From Alkalihalobacillus sp. BA299 (GTDB lineage Bacteria; Bacillota; Bacilli; Bacillales; Bacillaceae_F): a stretch of DNA of 64,000 nucleotides. The notes beneath the pieces are model-generated. The model was given only the letters and a program-made list of their open reading frames with translations, had not been told where the DNA came from and did no database searches. The translations under genes and the position numbers were made by a program. The stretch is from NCBI RefSeq assembly GCF_017745675.1, contig NZ_JAFLJM010000002.1, positions 124,001 through 188,000 on the forward strand, in the 5' to 3' direction. Shown here one piece after another: positions 35,604-45,269 of the stretch (the first letter of the stretch is position 1; every line of letters starts with the position of its first letter).

Positions 35604-36938
35604 TTAGTAATCTGCTAAAATTTCATTGATTTCTTTGTTGGCATCCTCCATAAGCTGGTCAACATCTCCACCTTCTAAAGCAATTTTTCCAACAACATTT
35701 TTATACACACTGCTGAACTCACCATAAGCTGGATGCTGTACACGAGGATTTACATTATCAAATTGCTCGATAATCGCTTTATATCCATGGTTTTCTTCTA
35801 AGAATTTTTGTCCTTCCTTAGAAGCAACGGCAGATTTTCGTGTAGGAATATAACCTGTTGCATCATTAAAGGCAATGTTATGTTCTGATGATGTCATAAA
35901 TTCGATGAACTTCCACGCTGCTTCTTTACGTTCATCTGGAATATTGCTTAGCATTGTAATACCTGCTCCACCAATCATCGTCGTTCTTTTTTCATCACCA
36001 GGTAGGAATGAAACCCCTACTTCAAAATCAGCATTTTCTTCATACCAGTCGATTAAATGTGATGTATGCTCCACCATTGCTATTTCTTTATCAAAAAACA
36101 TCTGTCTCATTGTTCCTGAAGATCCTTTTCCATATGGAAGAAACATCTGACCTTTATCCTTCCACTCCTGGAATTTCTTCAAGAACTTTTTACTTTTCTC
36201 ACTTGAAATGTTCGCATTGCCATTTTCATCTAAGACACTTCCGCCTGCATTAACAATCCATGGATCATAATACCAAGAAGACCACCCTGGAACAGCAAAA
36301 GCATATTGTGTTGTTGTGTCTCCGTCTTTTATCGTCATTTTTTCAGCATATTCTTCTAATTCATCCCATGTTTGTGGTGGTGTAATGCCTGCTTCATCAA
36401 ATAATTCTTGGTTATAAACGAATACACTTGCACTTACCATAAACGGAACCGCATATTGAGTTCCTTTATATTTATAAGCATCGAGCATCCCTTTAGAAAA
36501 ATCTGCTACATCTACAGCATCCTTCTCAAAGTATGGTTGTAAATCTTCAAACACTTCACTTTCCGCAAAGTTTGGTAAAAGAGCTGATTCAATTAAGGCA
36601 ACATCTGGAGTATCGCCAGCAGCTAAAGAAGCTGTAATTTTCTTTGAAAGGTCCCCGTAATTCCCTTGGAATACATGTTCAACTTCTATGTTTGGATACT
36701 TTTTATTAAATTCTTCAAGCATATAATTAAAACCATCTTCAGTTGTCTCATTGTGCGTATGCCAATACGTGATCTTCACCTTTTCGTCATTTGAAGCTTC
36801 ATTGTTTCCTTGCTCATTCTTTGTTTCATTACTACTTGTAACTGTTTCATTTGATACTGTCGTACTTTTCCCCTGACACGCTAACAAACCTACCGCCATT
36901 AAACAAATTAAGACCATCATTGAAACGATTTTTTTCAC
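35604..36938 (-). CDS. ABC importer substrate-binding lipoprotein, UgpB type
   Basis: A 444-residue lipoprotein (lipobox GLLAC) with a polar linker rich in Asn, Ser and Glu and a family 1 solute-binding domain. Blocks are KVKITYWHTHNETTEDGFNY, FNKKYPNIEVEHVFQGNYGD, AGDTPDVALIE and FFDKEIAMVEHTSHLI. UgpB-type proteins bind sn-glycerol-3-phosphate, its diesters or sugars. The start is GTG; GTGA overlaps the stop of the preceding MBL gene. AAAGGAG is nearby upstream. Confidence 0.88.
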   Translation of the reverse strand: MKKIVSMMVLICLMAVGLLACQGKSTTVSNETVTSSNETKNEQGNNEASNDEKVKITYWHTHNETTEDGFNYMLEEFNKKYPNIEVEHVFQGNYGDLSKKITASLAAGDTPDVALIESALLPNFAESEVFEDLQPYFEKDAVDVADFSKGMLDAYKYKGTQYAVPFMVSASVFVYNQELFDEAGITPPQTWDELEEYAEKMTIKDGDTTTQYAFAVPGWSSWYYDPWIVNAGGSVLDENGNANISSEKSKKFLKKFQEWKDKGQMFLPYGKGSSGTMRQMFFDKEIAMVEHTSHLIDWYEENADFEVGVSFLPGDEKRTTMIGGAGITMLSNIPDERKEAAWKFIEFMTSSEHNIAFNDATGYIPTRKSAVASKEGQKFLEENHGYKAIIEQFDNVNPRVQHPAYGEFSSVYKNVVGKIALEGGDVDQLMEDANKEINEILADY

Positions 36939-38347
36939 TTGAATTCTCCTTTCGATTTTCCATCAATTAGTTCATTGATGATTACAGATTCTCCATAATA
37001 TGGGCAATACTTTAAAGCAGTATCTGTTACTAATAAAGAAGGCTGTGGACTATGAAGTGGAATGACCACTTTTGGCTTGATCTCATTAACGAAGTAAGAA
37101 ACTTCTTCAGGCTGAGCATGTCCACGATTGGATAAATAATGGTATTCCACATTGAAATTTTTCAACCACTCAAGTAGTAACGGGTCGTTATTTCTAAGTG
37201 GCGGACTATCGGCATGAACGTAATACGATGGTTTGTTACTTTTCACGTCCACTTCAAATTCAGAGACTAAAGGCAAATCTTCATACATACAATGAATACA
37301 ATACTTTTCAGGGCTTCGCTTTATTTCATCGGTAGAGATCGCTTGAAAAGGCAGGTCATTTAAGCCTTCTGTTGACTCACTCAAGACGTTGATTTCAGCT
37401 AATCGGTTGATGATCGGATGTTCTTTTAAAACGGATATGCCTTCTATTAAACTATGATATAACGTTGTTGCTACTTGCTTAGACAGCACGAAGGAACGCC
37501 CAGACTCTAACGCCAGCATCATAAAATCAACGAGTCTCTCCACATCTCTAGGATGGACATTGACATATAATTTCCCTGGTTTCATTTGCAAAATAGACGT
37601 AAATTCCTCTAGAACAGTTTGTTCCTTTTTGGTTTTTTGGTGGTCCCAAAGGGTTTCGTTCCGAATTCTCGTTCCCTCTGTTATAAGTACATCAATTTCC
37701 CGCTGTTTACATTCTTGAATAAACCGATCGATTCGCTCGGGATGTCTGCCATGCCAGCGCCAATCACCTGTAAAAGCAATCGTATATTCAGGACTTTCCA
37801 ATATAAATCCCGAAGTTCCTGGTGAATTATGATCGACTTCAAATAAAGTTAACTCAAAATCTTCAAAGGTTACTTTTTCTCCATGCTCCAAACCTACTAT
37901 TTTCGCTTTGGATAACAGTTTTTCATTTGATTTTGTTAGCCCTTTATACAATGAATGAGCATCATTATGCATGTAGACAGGGATGTTTTCTTTCGCGTAT
38001 GGTAGCAACGCCATATGATCTTGATGCATATGACTAATAAAGATTTGTAGGTTGGAATATTCAGGGAAAGAATTCATTTTCCACATATTCTGAAGTCCAT
38101 CCTCATTGACATCCTTTACTCTTTCTACATCATAAAGACCTAATATGGGTGGAGCTAGCCTCGTATATAATAACTGCTGAATCTCTTTTTTTGGGTGTGG
38201 CTTCACTGCATGATTAAATAGGGTCGGCGTTAACTTTAATCCGAAATCAAACATTAACCCCGTATTCCCTCTCCCAAATAAAACATGTACTCCACCGACA
38301 GTATGGAGGCCACCAAAGAAAACCAGTTCGTTTTTTACCTTCTCCAT
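36935..38347 (-). CDS. cytoplasmic MBL-fold hydrolase, RNase J-like with inserted domain
   Basis: A 470-residue protein without signal peptide. Metal motif SHMHQDHMALLPYA lies near residue 105; later ligands are in FEVDHNSPGTSGF, TGDWRWHGRH and LHSPQPS at the C-terminus. The C-terminal YLSNRGHAQPEEVSYFV resembles the beta-CASP tail of RNase J/CPSF proteins. That suggests a nuclease or phosphodiesterase. It overlaps the binding-protein gene by GTGA and lies 14 bp behind a HAD gene. Coupling to a UgpABCE importer suggests action on the imported compound, which is inference. Confidence 0.75.
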   Translation of the reverse strand: MEKVKNELVFFGGLHTVGGVHVLFGRGNTGLMFDFGLKLTPTLFNHAVKPHPKKEIQQLLYTRLAPPILGLYDVERVKDVNEDGLQNMWKMNSFPEYSNLQIFISHMHQDHMALLPYAKENIPVYMHNDAHSLYKGLTKSNEKLLSKAKIVGLEHGEKVTFEDFELTLFEVDHNSPGTSGFILESPEYTIAFTGDWRWHGRHPERIDRFIQECKQREIDVLITEGTRIRNETLWDHQKTKKEQTVLEEFTSILQMKPGKLYVNVHPRDVERLVDFMMLALESGRSFVLSKQVATTLYHSLIEGISVLKEHPIINRLAEINVLSESTEGLNDLPFQAISTDEIKRSPEKYCIHCMYEDLPLVSEFEVDVKSNKPSYYVHADSPPLRNNDPLLLEWLKNFNVEYHYLSNRGHAQPEEVSYFVNEIKPKVVIPLHSPQPSLLVTDTALKYCPYYGESVIINELIDGKSKGEFK

Positions 38348-38361
38348 CTTTCACTCATCCT

Positions 38362-39210
38362 TTACACAGCATTTTCTCTAGGCGTAATGAAGTTCTGCAA
38401 AAAAGTATTTAATTCATCAAGGTTGTGAACACGAATGTCGACCGAATGATGACTATAACCTCGATACGGATTGACCCAGCAGGTTCTTCCTCCAACTTGT
38501 GTAACATAATCTAGATCATGAACCCAATTGTCACCAATCGATAGAATCTGATGAGGCTTGATTCCGTTGTTCAAAGCTTCATCAATATAATGTTTCATAC
38601 CACCAGGCTTACGTGCGCTAAAAATGATTTCATTAAACGCTTGTTCTAATTGGAGATACGTTAAAAATTCCTTGCCAGAAGCTTCATACGTATTGGATAT
38701 TAGCACCTTTTTCAACGGTAGATTTCTTATTGTTTTTTGTAACCGATCATGACGAGTGATCGTACGGTTCATCACCATTTCGTATCTTAACTTTCTAATG
38801 GCGTCTTGGTGCTTTTCAGTAGAAAGTTCAAGTAGACCCGTTAGCATTGAAAACAAGTTCCATGGAGTGCCAATATATATGAGGAGGTCTTGGTGATCCT
38901 TACTATACATTAACTTATCCGTATCCATAGGAAACTCCGTCTGCTTCCCTTCCCAGTTCATCGCCGTCTTCACTTGTCCATCTACTATATTAAGAGCATA
39001 CTTCGATTTAGGATCATAATAGCTTCCTAACTGAATACCATGATCTCCTCTTAAGATTGCAATTAATTGTTTCTGGTAATATGGAATGTCCTTTTCATAA
39101 GATGTATTTACTAACAAATGTTCAACAAACCTACTAACAGATGAGTTATCCTCGTATAAGGTTCCATCGAGGTCAAATATTATAAGCTTCACATCTAGAA
39201 CCCATTTCAA
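38362..39210 (-). CDS. HAD family hydrolase
   Basis: A 282-residue HAD protein: motif I IFDLDGTLYED, a long helical cap, motif II ISNTYEASG, and motifs III/IV ARKPGGMKHYIDEAL and SIGDNWVHDLDYV. It probably removes phosphate from a small metabolite. The start is TTG with GGGAGG 10 bases upstream. It is the first well-supported gene of the nine-gene cluster, the second HAD enzyme of which is at 31240. Confidence 0.85.
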   Translation of the reverse strand: MKWVLDVKLIIFDLDGTLYEDNSSVSRFVEHLLVNTSYEKDIPYYQKQLIAILRGDHGIQLGSYYDPKSKYALNIVDGQVKTAMNWEGKQTEFPMDTDKLMYSKDHQDLLIYIGTPWNLFSMLTGLLELSTEKHQDAIRKLRYEMVMNRTITRHDRLQKTIRNLPLKKVLISNTYEASGKEFLTYLQLEQAFNEIIFSARKPGGMKHYIDEALNNGIKPHQILSIGDNWVHDLDYVTQVGGRTCWVNPYRGYSHHSVDIRVHNLDELNTFLQNFITPRENAV

Positions 39211-39401
39211 TCACTTATCGCCTCCCTCTTAAGTTGCTTTAATCTTAACAAGTGAGTATTAAGGACTTGTTGACTAGTAGTTAATAAATAGTAATGTTTC
39301 GTTAACATTTTGTTAATAGTGTTCATAATTTCAGGGAAACCGGTCATTTTTCTAGGTGAAACAGTAAAAATAATTAACCGTTTGGTAATAACTTCATTCA
39401 T
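39207..39401 (-). CDS. possible leader ORF, 64 aa
   Basis: A frame of 64 codons whose TGA overlaps the TTG start of the HAD gene. It starts MNEVITKRLIIFTVSPRK and ends KQLKREAISD. I see no ribosome binding site, and the ATG is only 10 bp from the tandem 31-bp repeats, so it may lie inside the promoter region. It could be a chance frame. Confidence 0.25.
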   Translation of the reverse strand: MNEVITKRLIIFTVSPRKMTGFPEIMNTINKMLTKHYYLLTTSQQVLNTHLLRLKQLKREAISD

Positions 39402-39410
39402 TTTATGTTC

Positions 39411-39472
39411 ATCGTAAATATTGCTAAGGCCCTACATTTTCATCGTGAGTATTGCTACGACCCTACATTTTC
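39411..39472. repeat. two tandem 31-bp direct repeats before the Ugp/MBL/HAD cluster
   Basis: Copy 1 at 39411-39441 and copy 2 at 39442-39472 share 27 of 31 bases, including ATTGCTA, CCCTACATTTTC and the ATCGT start. They abut exactly. Thirty-one base pairs is about three helical turns, so bound proteins would sit on one face. They are the best candidate operator of the cluster. Confidence 0.7.
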
Positions 39473-39477
39473 ACACG

Positions 39478-39530
39478 AAAAAGACCCGAAAATGATGCAC
39501 CATCATAATCGAGCCTATGTTTAGGGTTGT
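39478..39530 (-). terminator. possible terminator of the pse operon
   Basis: On the minus strand ATGATG and CATCAT form a small hairpin inside weaker outer pairing (AACCCTAAA against TCGGGTC), followed by TTTTTC. It lies about 50 bp behind the pseI stop. The stem is imperfect. Confidence 0.4.
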
Positions 39531-39577
39531 TTTTATGAGATATTTACAATTCTCACTGACTAGTACTTATACTCCGA

Positions 39578-40612
39578 TTACATAATAATATCCCAACTAA
39601 GCGGCGTTCCCTTAAGAATATCTTGTCTTGCTTTTTTACCAAGTACGAATTTGATATGTTGAGGTTTAAGCCCGTAGCCTGGCCTAATCGACCTAACATT
39701 TCCGTTTGTAAAAACCTCTCCTTCTTTTATATCTTCTACAACAAATAAAGAACGAGAAAACTCTCTACTTTTGATCTTTTTTTCTGTTAGCTCATAATTA
39801 ACCGTTCCTAACGATTCTTCTGCGTCCCTTACCGAATCAACTAATAATTTAAATTCTTCTTTGTCCATTGAAAAACTTGCATCCGGTCCACCAATACTTT
39901 TATCTAAAATAAAATGCTTTTCGATAACTCTTGCACCTAAAGCAACTGAAACAATTGGTACTGTTACCCCTAATGTATGATCGGACAAACCTACTTCAAC
40001 GTTAAATGTTTCTTTTAAATTTTGCATAGTTAGTAGGTTCGCATCTTCAATCTTTGCTGGATAGGCAGATGTGCATTTTAACAATATAACTTGATCGTTA
40101 CCTATTCTTTTACAAGCTTGAACTGCGTCATCGATTTCACCAAGGGTGGCAATGCCAGTAGAAATGATGATAGGTTTTCCCTTAGATGCAATATACTCAA
40201 TCAACGGTAAATCTGTAATTTCAAACGAGGCTACCTTATAGGCGGGAACATCGAATTTCTCGAGAAAATCGACTGCTGATTGATCGAACGGGCTCGAAAA
40301 ACAAATCAAGCCAAGCTCATACGCATAATCTATTAACTCTTCATGCCATTCCCACGGGGTATAGGCTTCTTGATAAAGATCATATAGGGTTCTTCCGTCC
40401 CAAATTGTCCCCTGATCTAATCTAAAGTACTCATTATCACAATTAATCGTTATTGTATCAGCAGTGTATGTTTGTAATTTGATAGCATCTGCACCCGCTT
40501 CTTTTGCAGCTTTTATTGTATCTTTTGCAATCGTTATATCGTGTCCATGGTTAGCTGACATCTCTGCAATGATTAATACTTTTTTTGAAATGTCAAATTT
40601 GTCAATAAGCAT
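39578..40612 (-). CDS. pseI: pseudaminic acid synthase PseI
   Basis: A 344-residue NeuB-family enzyme that condenses the 6-deoxy-AltdiNAc sugar with phosphoenolpyruvate to give pseudaminic acid. The TIM-barrel NeuB domain has IIAEMSANHGHDITIAKDTI, ADAIKLQTYTADTI and FSSPFDQSAVDFL, with KCTSAYPA and EKHFILDKSIGGPDASFS. A C-terminal SAF (antifreeze-like) domain follows (REFSRSLFVVEDIKEGEVFT). The long TW-type SxDxxFS block and the other pse genes favour PseI over sialic acid synthase. It is last in the operon, 3 bp behind the pseG-H stop. Confidence 0.92.
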   Translation of the reverse strand: MLIDKFDISKKVLIIAEMSANHGHDITIAKDTIKAAKEAGADAIKLQTYTADTITINCDNEYFRLDQGTIWDGRTLYDLYQEAYTPWEWHEELIDYAYELGLICFSSPFDQSAVDFLEKFDVPAYKVASFEITDLPLIEYIASKGKPIIISTGIATLGEIDDAVQACKRIGNDQVILLKCTSAYPAKIEDANLLTMQNLKETFNVEVGLSDHTLGVTVPIVSVALGARVIEKHFILDKSIGGPDASFSMDKEEFKLLVDSVRDAEESLGTVNYELTEKKIKSREFSRSLFVVEDIKEGEVFTNGNVRSIRPGYGLKPQHIKFVLGKKARQDILKGTPLSWDIIM

Positions 40613-40615
40613 TTA

Positions 40616-42079
40616 TCATTCTCCTTTATTTATTGAATAAATGTACTTTAGCATCCCGTTATTATTTTCATTTAATAAAAACCCTGCTTTTTCAAAGAGC
40701 TTTTTTGATGCAATATTTTTGTCTGATACAAAGGCTATGACCTTTTTTAACTCATTTCTTTCATTACTTATACGCTTAATACTCTCGATTAGGAATTGAT
40801 TACTTAAACCTTTTCCTGTAATTGATTTACATAAGCTTATACTCACTATCGCTGAGCGATTCTCTATTTTGTACCTCAATTGACCTAAAAATTGATTGGT
40901 ACAGTCTGTAACTACATAAAAAACATTATCTTTTGATTTCATAATGTTTTCAAACCAATTTACATGTTCTTCCCAACTAATTTTTTGGGTATTAATCGAG
41001 TATTGTCTAACATAATCTTCATTAGATAAGTTAAAAACTTCACGAATATCTTCTTCTTTAATATCTCTTAAATAAAAATAATCCTTCATAACCTCTCCCT
41101 GAGTTAAAGCATCAATAATTCGTTTAGTACCTAATCCGTCTATAACATTTTTATTTTTACTAGAAAATTCTTTCCTCTTGCAAAAGTCCAGCATTTTCTC
41201 AAATTTAACTATTAACTTATCTTTAAATAATGGATCTTTATAATAAAGGTCGGTTTCGATAAGCCTAAGCTTTTTTAACCCTTCAATATTATTTTTCTGA
41301 TTATCTATAACCTTTATAGGTATAAAGGGAGTTTGTGTTGCCATTAACTCATAAATGGTCTGCCCTGCTGCTGTAATTGCAAGATCAGACTTTAACATAA
41401 TGTTTTTCATTTCTTCAGCTGTAGCATTCTCGTAGAAATTCATATTTTTAGAATTAATTTTTTTTATTTGAATGGCATTATTAAATGCATTCCCAAGGAC
41501 TACATGAAAAGTAATGTTTGGATATTTACTAACAAATAGATCTAGTATGACAGGCGTAAGATTGTGGATATCAGATCCACCTAAGGTTATCAGGACTTCT
41601 GTCACTTTAGTTTTTAGAGTCTCTCTCTTCACTTGAATAAAAGGTCTTCTTAAAATAATATATTTATGTCCAAGTAAAAAGCAGCTATGATCATTTTTAG
41701 GATACATCACTGCATTCGTAAAAAGAGACGGATTAACAATAATTCCCTTAGGATATTTAACCCTTGCATTATCATCAATAAATAAACATTCTTTTGCACG
41801 GTTCGAAATCACTCGATATAAATCTTCACTAGCCAAATATGAATCTACAATACAATAGTCACTCTTTTTAATATATTGATTTAGAAATTCCTTTGAAAAC
41901 CAGTTGGTGACTTTAGATCTTTTGTTCTGAATAATCTCATTTTCATTTATATCCCCATATATAATAAATTCAACTTCAATCCTTCTAGCCTCTAATTCAT
42001 CATATAAAGAGCTACACCTAGAAATATGTCCTAACCCAATCCGACTACCGCCTTCTGTAAAAATCAACACCCTCATCAT
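40616..42079 (-). CDS. pseG: PseG-PseH fusion: nucleotide-sugar hydrolase and N-acetyltransferase
   Basis: A 487-residue fusion. Residues about 1-325 are PseG, the UDP-2,4-diacetamido-trideoxy-altrose hydrolase: GSRIGLGHISRCSSLYDEL near the start, FIDDNAR, TLGGSDIHNLTP and the GT-B-type AAGQTIYELMATQTPFI. Residues about 330-485 are a GNAT domain like PseH: YFYLRDIKEEDIREVFNLSN, QFLGQLRYKI and SKKLFEKAGF. PseH acetylates the 4-amino group one step before PseG. The two are separate proteins in Campylobacter and Helicobacter. I take the third codon (ATG) as start because AAAGG lies six bases before it. Confidence 0.9.
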   Translation of the reverse strand: MMRVLIFTEGGSRIGLGHISRCSSLYDELEARRIEVEFIIYGDINENEIIQNKRSKVTNWFSKEFLNQYIKKSDYCIVDSYLASEDLYRVISNRAKECLFIDDNARVKYPKGIIVNPSLFTNAVMYPKNDHSCFLLGHKYIILRRPFIQVKRETLKTKVTEVLITLGGSDIHNLTPVILDLFVSKYPNITFHVVLGNAFNNAIQIKKINSKNMNFYENATAEEMKNIMLKSDLAITAAGQTIYELMATQTPFIPIKVIDNQKNNIEGLKKLRLIETDLYYKDPLFKDKLIVKFEKMLDFCKRKEFSSKNKNVIDGLGTKRIIDALTQGEVMKDYFYLRDIKEEDIREVFNLSNEDYVRQYSINTQKISWEEHVNWFENIMKSKDNVFYVVTDCTNQFLGQLRYKIENRSAIVSISLCKSITGKGLSNQFLIESIKRISNERNELKKVIAFVSDKNIASKKLFEKAGFLLNENNNGMLKYIYSINKGE

Positions 42080-42093
42080 CTTCATCCTTTTGT

Positions 42094-42828
42094 TTAGTTG
42101 ATTTTCTTTTGTTCAATATGTGCATTTATATTGAAAAGGTTTGGCTCCCGCTCAAAAAGCTCGATAATATCATTCAAATAAAAATCGTGCCTTCCTTTAT
42201 ACATTCGTTTATAAATTTCACTGATTAACTCAAAATCCTCTTTAGTATCTAGAGTCAAACGATATCTTGAATAATCAACATCATTTTTAAAGTAATAAAT
42301 TTTATGACTCTGCTCATAAATATAAGGCGTAACATGCTCACTTTGATACTTTTCCTTAGCATTAACAAAGGCATCTTCTAACGCCTTAAAAGAAAAAACT
42401 TCCGTATCTAATCCGCGTGGATAAGTTCTTTGTGTAAGATCCGATCCTGCATTTGTCACAAGATCATATTGCCCTTCCAAATAGCAGCTAATTATTTCAT
42501 CTATGACAATGGGGTCAATTACAGGACAATCGGATGTAATTCTAATAATAACATCAGTGTTATGTTGTTTAGCAGCATAGTAATAACGACTGAGTACGTC
42601 ATCTTCACTTCCTCTAAAAACGCTAAGGCCACATTTCAATGCTTCAGCTTCTATATTATTATCTCTTTCATGCACTGTTGTTGCTATCACAATATCTTCA
42701 ATTAACTTAGATTGTTTTACACGCTCTATTACATGAGAAAGGACGGTTTTCCCCATTATTTGTTTCATTACTTTGCCAGATAGTCGTGTTGAACCCATTC
42801 TAGCTTGTATGATTGCTCCAATTTTCAT
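42094..42828 (-). CDS. pseF: CMP-pseudaminic acid cytidylyltransferase PseF
   Basis: A 244-residue nucleotidyltransferase. The N-terminal CTP-binding motif is IQARMGSTRLSGKVM, then EDIVIATTVHERDN, VFRGSEDDVLSRY and ITSDCPVIDPIVID. This is the spore-coat polysaccharide/PseF type of the NeuA-like family. It activates pseudaminic acid with CTP. It lies 8 bp behind pseC. Confidence 0.88.
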   Translation of the reverse strand: MKIGAIIQARMGSTRLSGKVMKQIMGKTVLSHVIERVKQSKLIEDIVIATTVHERDNNIEAEALKCGLSVFRGSEDDVLSRYYYAAKQHNTDVIIRITSDCPVIDPIVIDEIISCYLEGQYDLVTNAGSDLTQRTYPRGLDTEVFSFKALEDAFVNAKEKYQSEHVTPYIYEQSHKIYYFKNDVDYSRYRLTLDTKEDFELISEIYKRMYKGRHDFYLNDIIELFEREPNLFNINAHIEQKKIN

Positions 42829-42836
42829 CCTTTCCC

Positions 42837-44009
42837 CTACTTTCTGTATTGATTAATTACTTTTTTTACAGCCGCGATTACATCATTCACATCGTCTTCT
42901 GTCATTTTAGGAAAGAGAGGTAGAGTAATTATTTCTTCATACAACTTTTCCGCATTAGGACAAATGCCCCTTTTATACCCTATTTGTTGATAGTAAGGTA
43001 GTTGATGTACAGGTATATAGTGAACATTTACACCAATATTTTGAAGTTGTAATCCTTTAAAGATTTCCTTTCTTGTCCCGGTTAACTGTTCTAAATTTAA
43101 ACGAATGATATAAAGATGCCAACTAGAGTTACAACCCTCCGCTTGGTAAGGAACAGTAATTTGGGAAATTTCATTAAAGGCTATGTTATACATATCAATA
43201 TATTTTCTTCTCAACTCAACAAAGCGATCTATTTTTTGTAGTTGACTAGATCCTAACACTGCTTGAATATCAGTTAAGCGGTAATTAAATCCGAGAAATT
43301 GCATTTCGTAATACCAAGGTCCGTGATTTTCAATCAGCTTATCATTATCTCGAGTAATACCATGTGACCGAAATTGAACCAATTTCTCATAATAATTTTT
43401 ATCATTTGTTGTAATTATGCCACCTTCACCAGATGTAATATGTTTAACTGGATGAAGACTAAACATTGTCATATCACTAATTGAACCTATTTTATTTTCC
43501 TTATAAGTGGCCCCCAAGGCATGTGCTGCATCTTCTATAACTACTAAATTATGCTCTTTAGCTAAAGCATGTATTTCGTCTAATGCTACAGGTTGTCCAG
43601 TGAAATGTACGGGAATAATCGCTTTTGTTTTCTCATTGATAAGTTCTTCAACTTTTTTTGGATCAATATTATAAGTCTTATCATCAATATCTGCAAAAAC
43701 GGGTTCTCCACCTTGATACAACACGCAGTTAGCACTTGCAGCAAAGGTCATCGGAGTAGTAATTACTTCATCCCCTTGACCTATCCCAGCCGCAAAACAA
43801 GCACCATGAAGTGCAGCAGTTCCATTAGAAAACGATACTGCGTATTGAGCTCCTACATATTCAGCAAATTCTTCTTCGAATTTTTTTACAGTTGGTCCTG
43901 TAGTTAAATAATTACTTTTTAAAACATCAACTACTGCTTGAATATCATCTTCCTCAATCCACTGACTGCCATAAGGTAAATAATTATCTCTAATCGGTTT
44001 AGTATCCAA
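42837..44009 (-). CDS. pseC: UDP-4-amino-4,6-dideoxy-AltNAc transaminase PseC
   Basis: A 390-residue DegT/DnrJ/EryC1 aminotransferase. It uses PLP; the Schiff-base Lys is in FSLHPVKHITSGEGG near residue 187, with SNGTAALHGACFAAGIGQGD and VIEDAAHALGA. It acts on the 4-keto sugar made by PseB. The start is TTG with GGAAGGAAG upstream. The gene lies 38 bp behind pseB. Confidence 0.93.
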   Translation of the reverse strand: MDTKPIRDNYLPYGSQWIEEDDIQAVVDVLKSNYLTTGPTVKKFEEEFAEYVGAQYAVSFSNGTAALHGACFAAGIGQGDEVITTPMTFAASANCVLYQGGEPVFADIDDKTYNIDPKKVEELINEKTKAIIPVHFTGQPVALDEIHALAKEHNLVVIEDAAHALGATYKENKIGSISDMTMFSLHPVKHITSGEGGIITTNDKNYYEKLVQFRSHGITRDNDKLIENHGPWYYEMQFLGFNYRLTDIQAVLGSSQLQKIDRFVELRRKYIDMYNIAFNEISQITVPYQAEGCNSSWHLYIIRLNLEQLTGTRKEIFKGLQLQNIGVNVHYIPVHQLPYYQQIGYKRGICPNAEKLYEEIITLPLFPKMTEDDVNDVIAAVKKVINQYRK

Positions 44010-44047
44010 AACAAACTTCCTTCCATTAATCGTATAGAAGAATACGA

Positions 44048-45046
<999 letters not shown>

Positions 45047-45101
45047 TTATAAAAGTGTTTGTTACCATTATTGATCTTAAAATTTTCTGTTCCCTTCATT
45101 T

Positions 45102-45127
45102 ATATCGACACAACTATTAATTTTTTG
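45102..45127 (-). promoter_or_regulatory. sigma-D-like promoter of the pse operon
   Basis: On the minus strand CAAA (45124-45127) and GTCGATAT (45102-45109) are 14 bp apart. The flagellar sigma-D consensus in Bacillus is TAAA-N15-GCCGATAT, so each box has one mismatch and the spacer is one short. A flagellar promoter fits pseudaminic acid used for flagellin glycosylation. Confidence 0.5.
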
Positions 45128-45269
45128 TACACCCTATTTTTTCCGTAATTCAAAAAATGTTAGAGGCGGTGTCAATACAATCGGTTTATTATAAATTGTT
45201 CGGGGAGTCACTGTGACGGAATCATGCATACACTAATGCATCTATACTATGCGAAAGGTGTTGATCCCC

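Noticed and set aside
40616..42079. Pairing of a sialic acid rather than pseudaminic acid pathway
   Set aside because: PseB and PseC motifs upstream and a PseG domain define the pseudaminic route; no NeuC-type epimerase is present.
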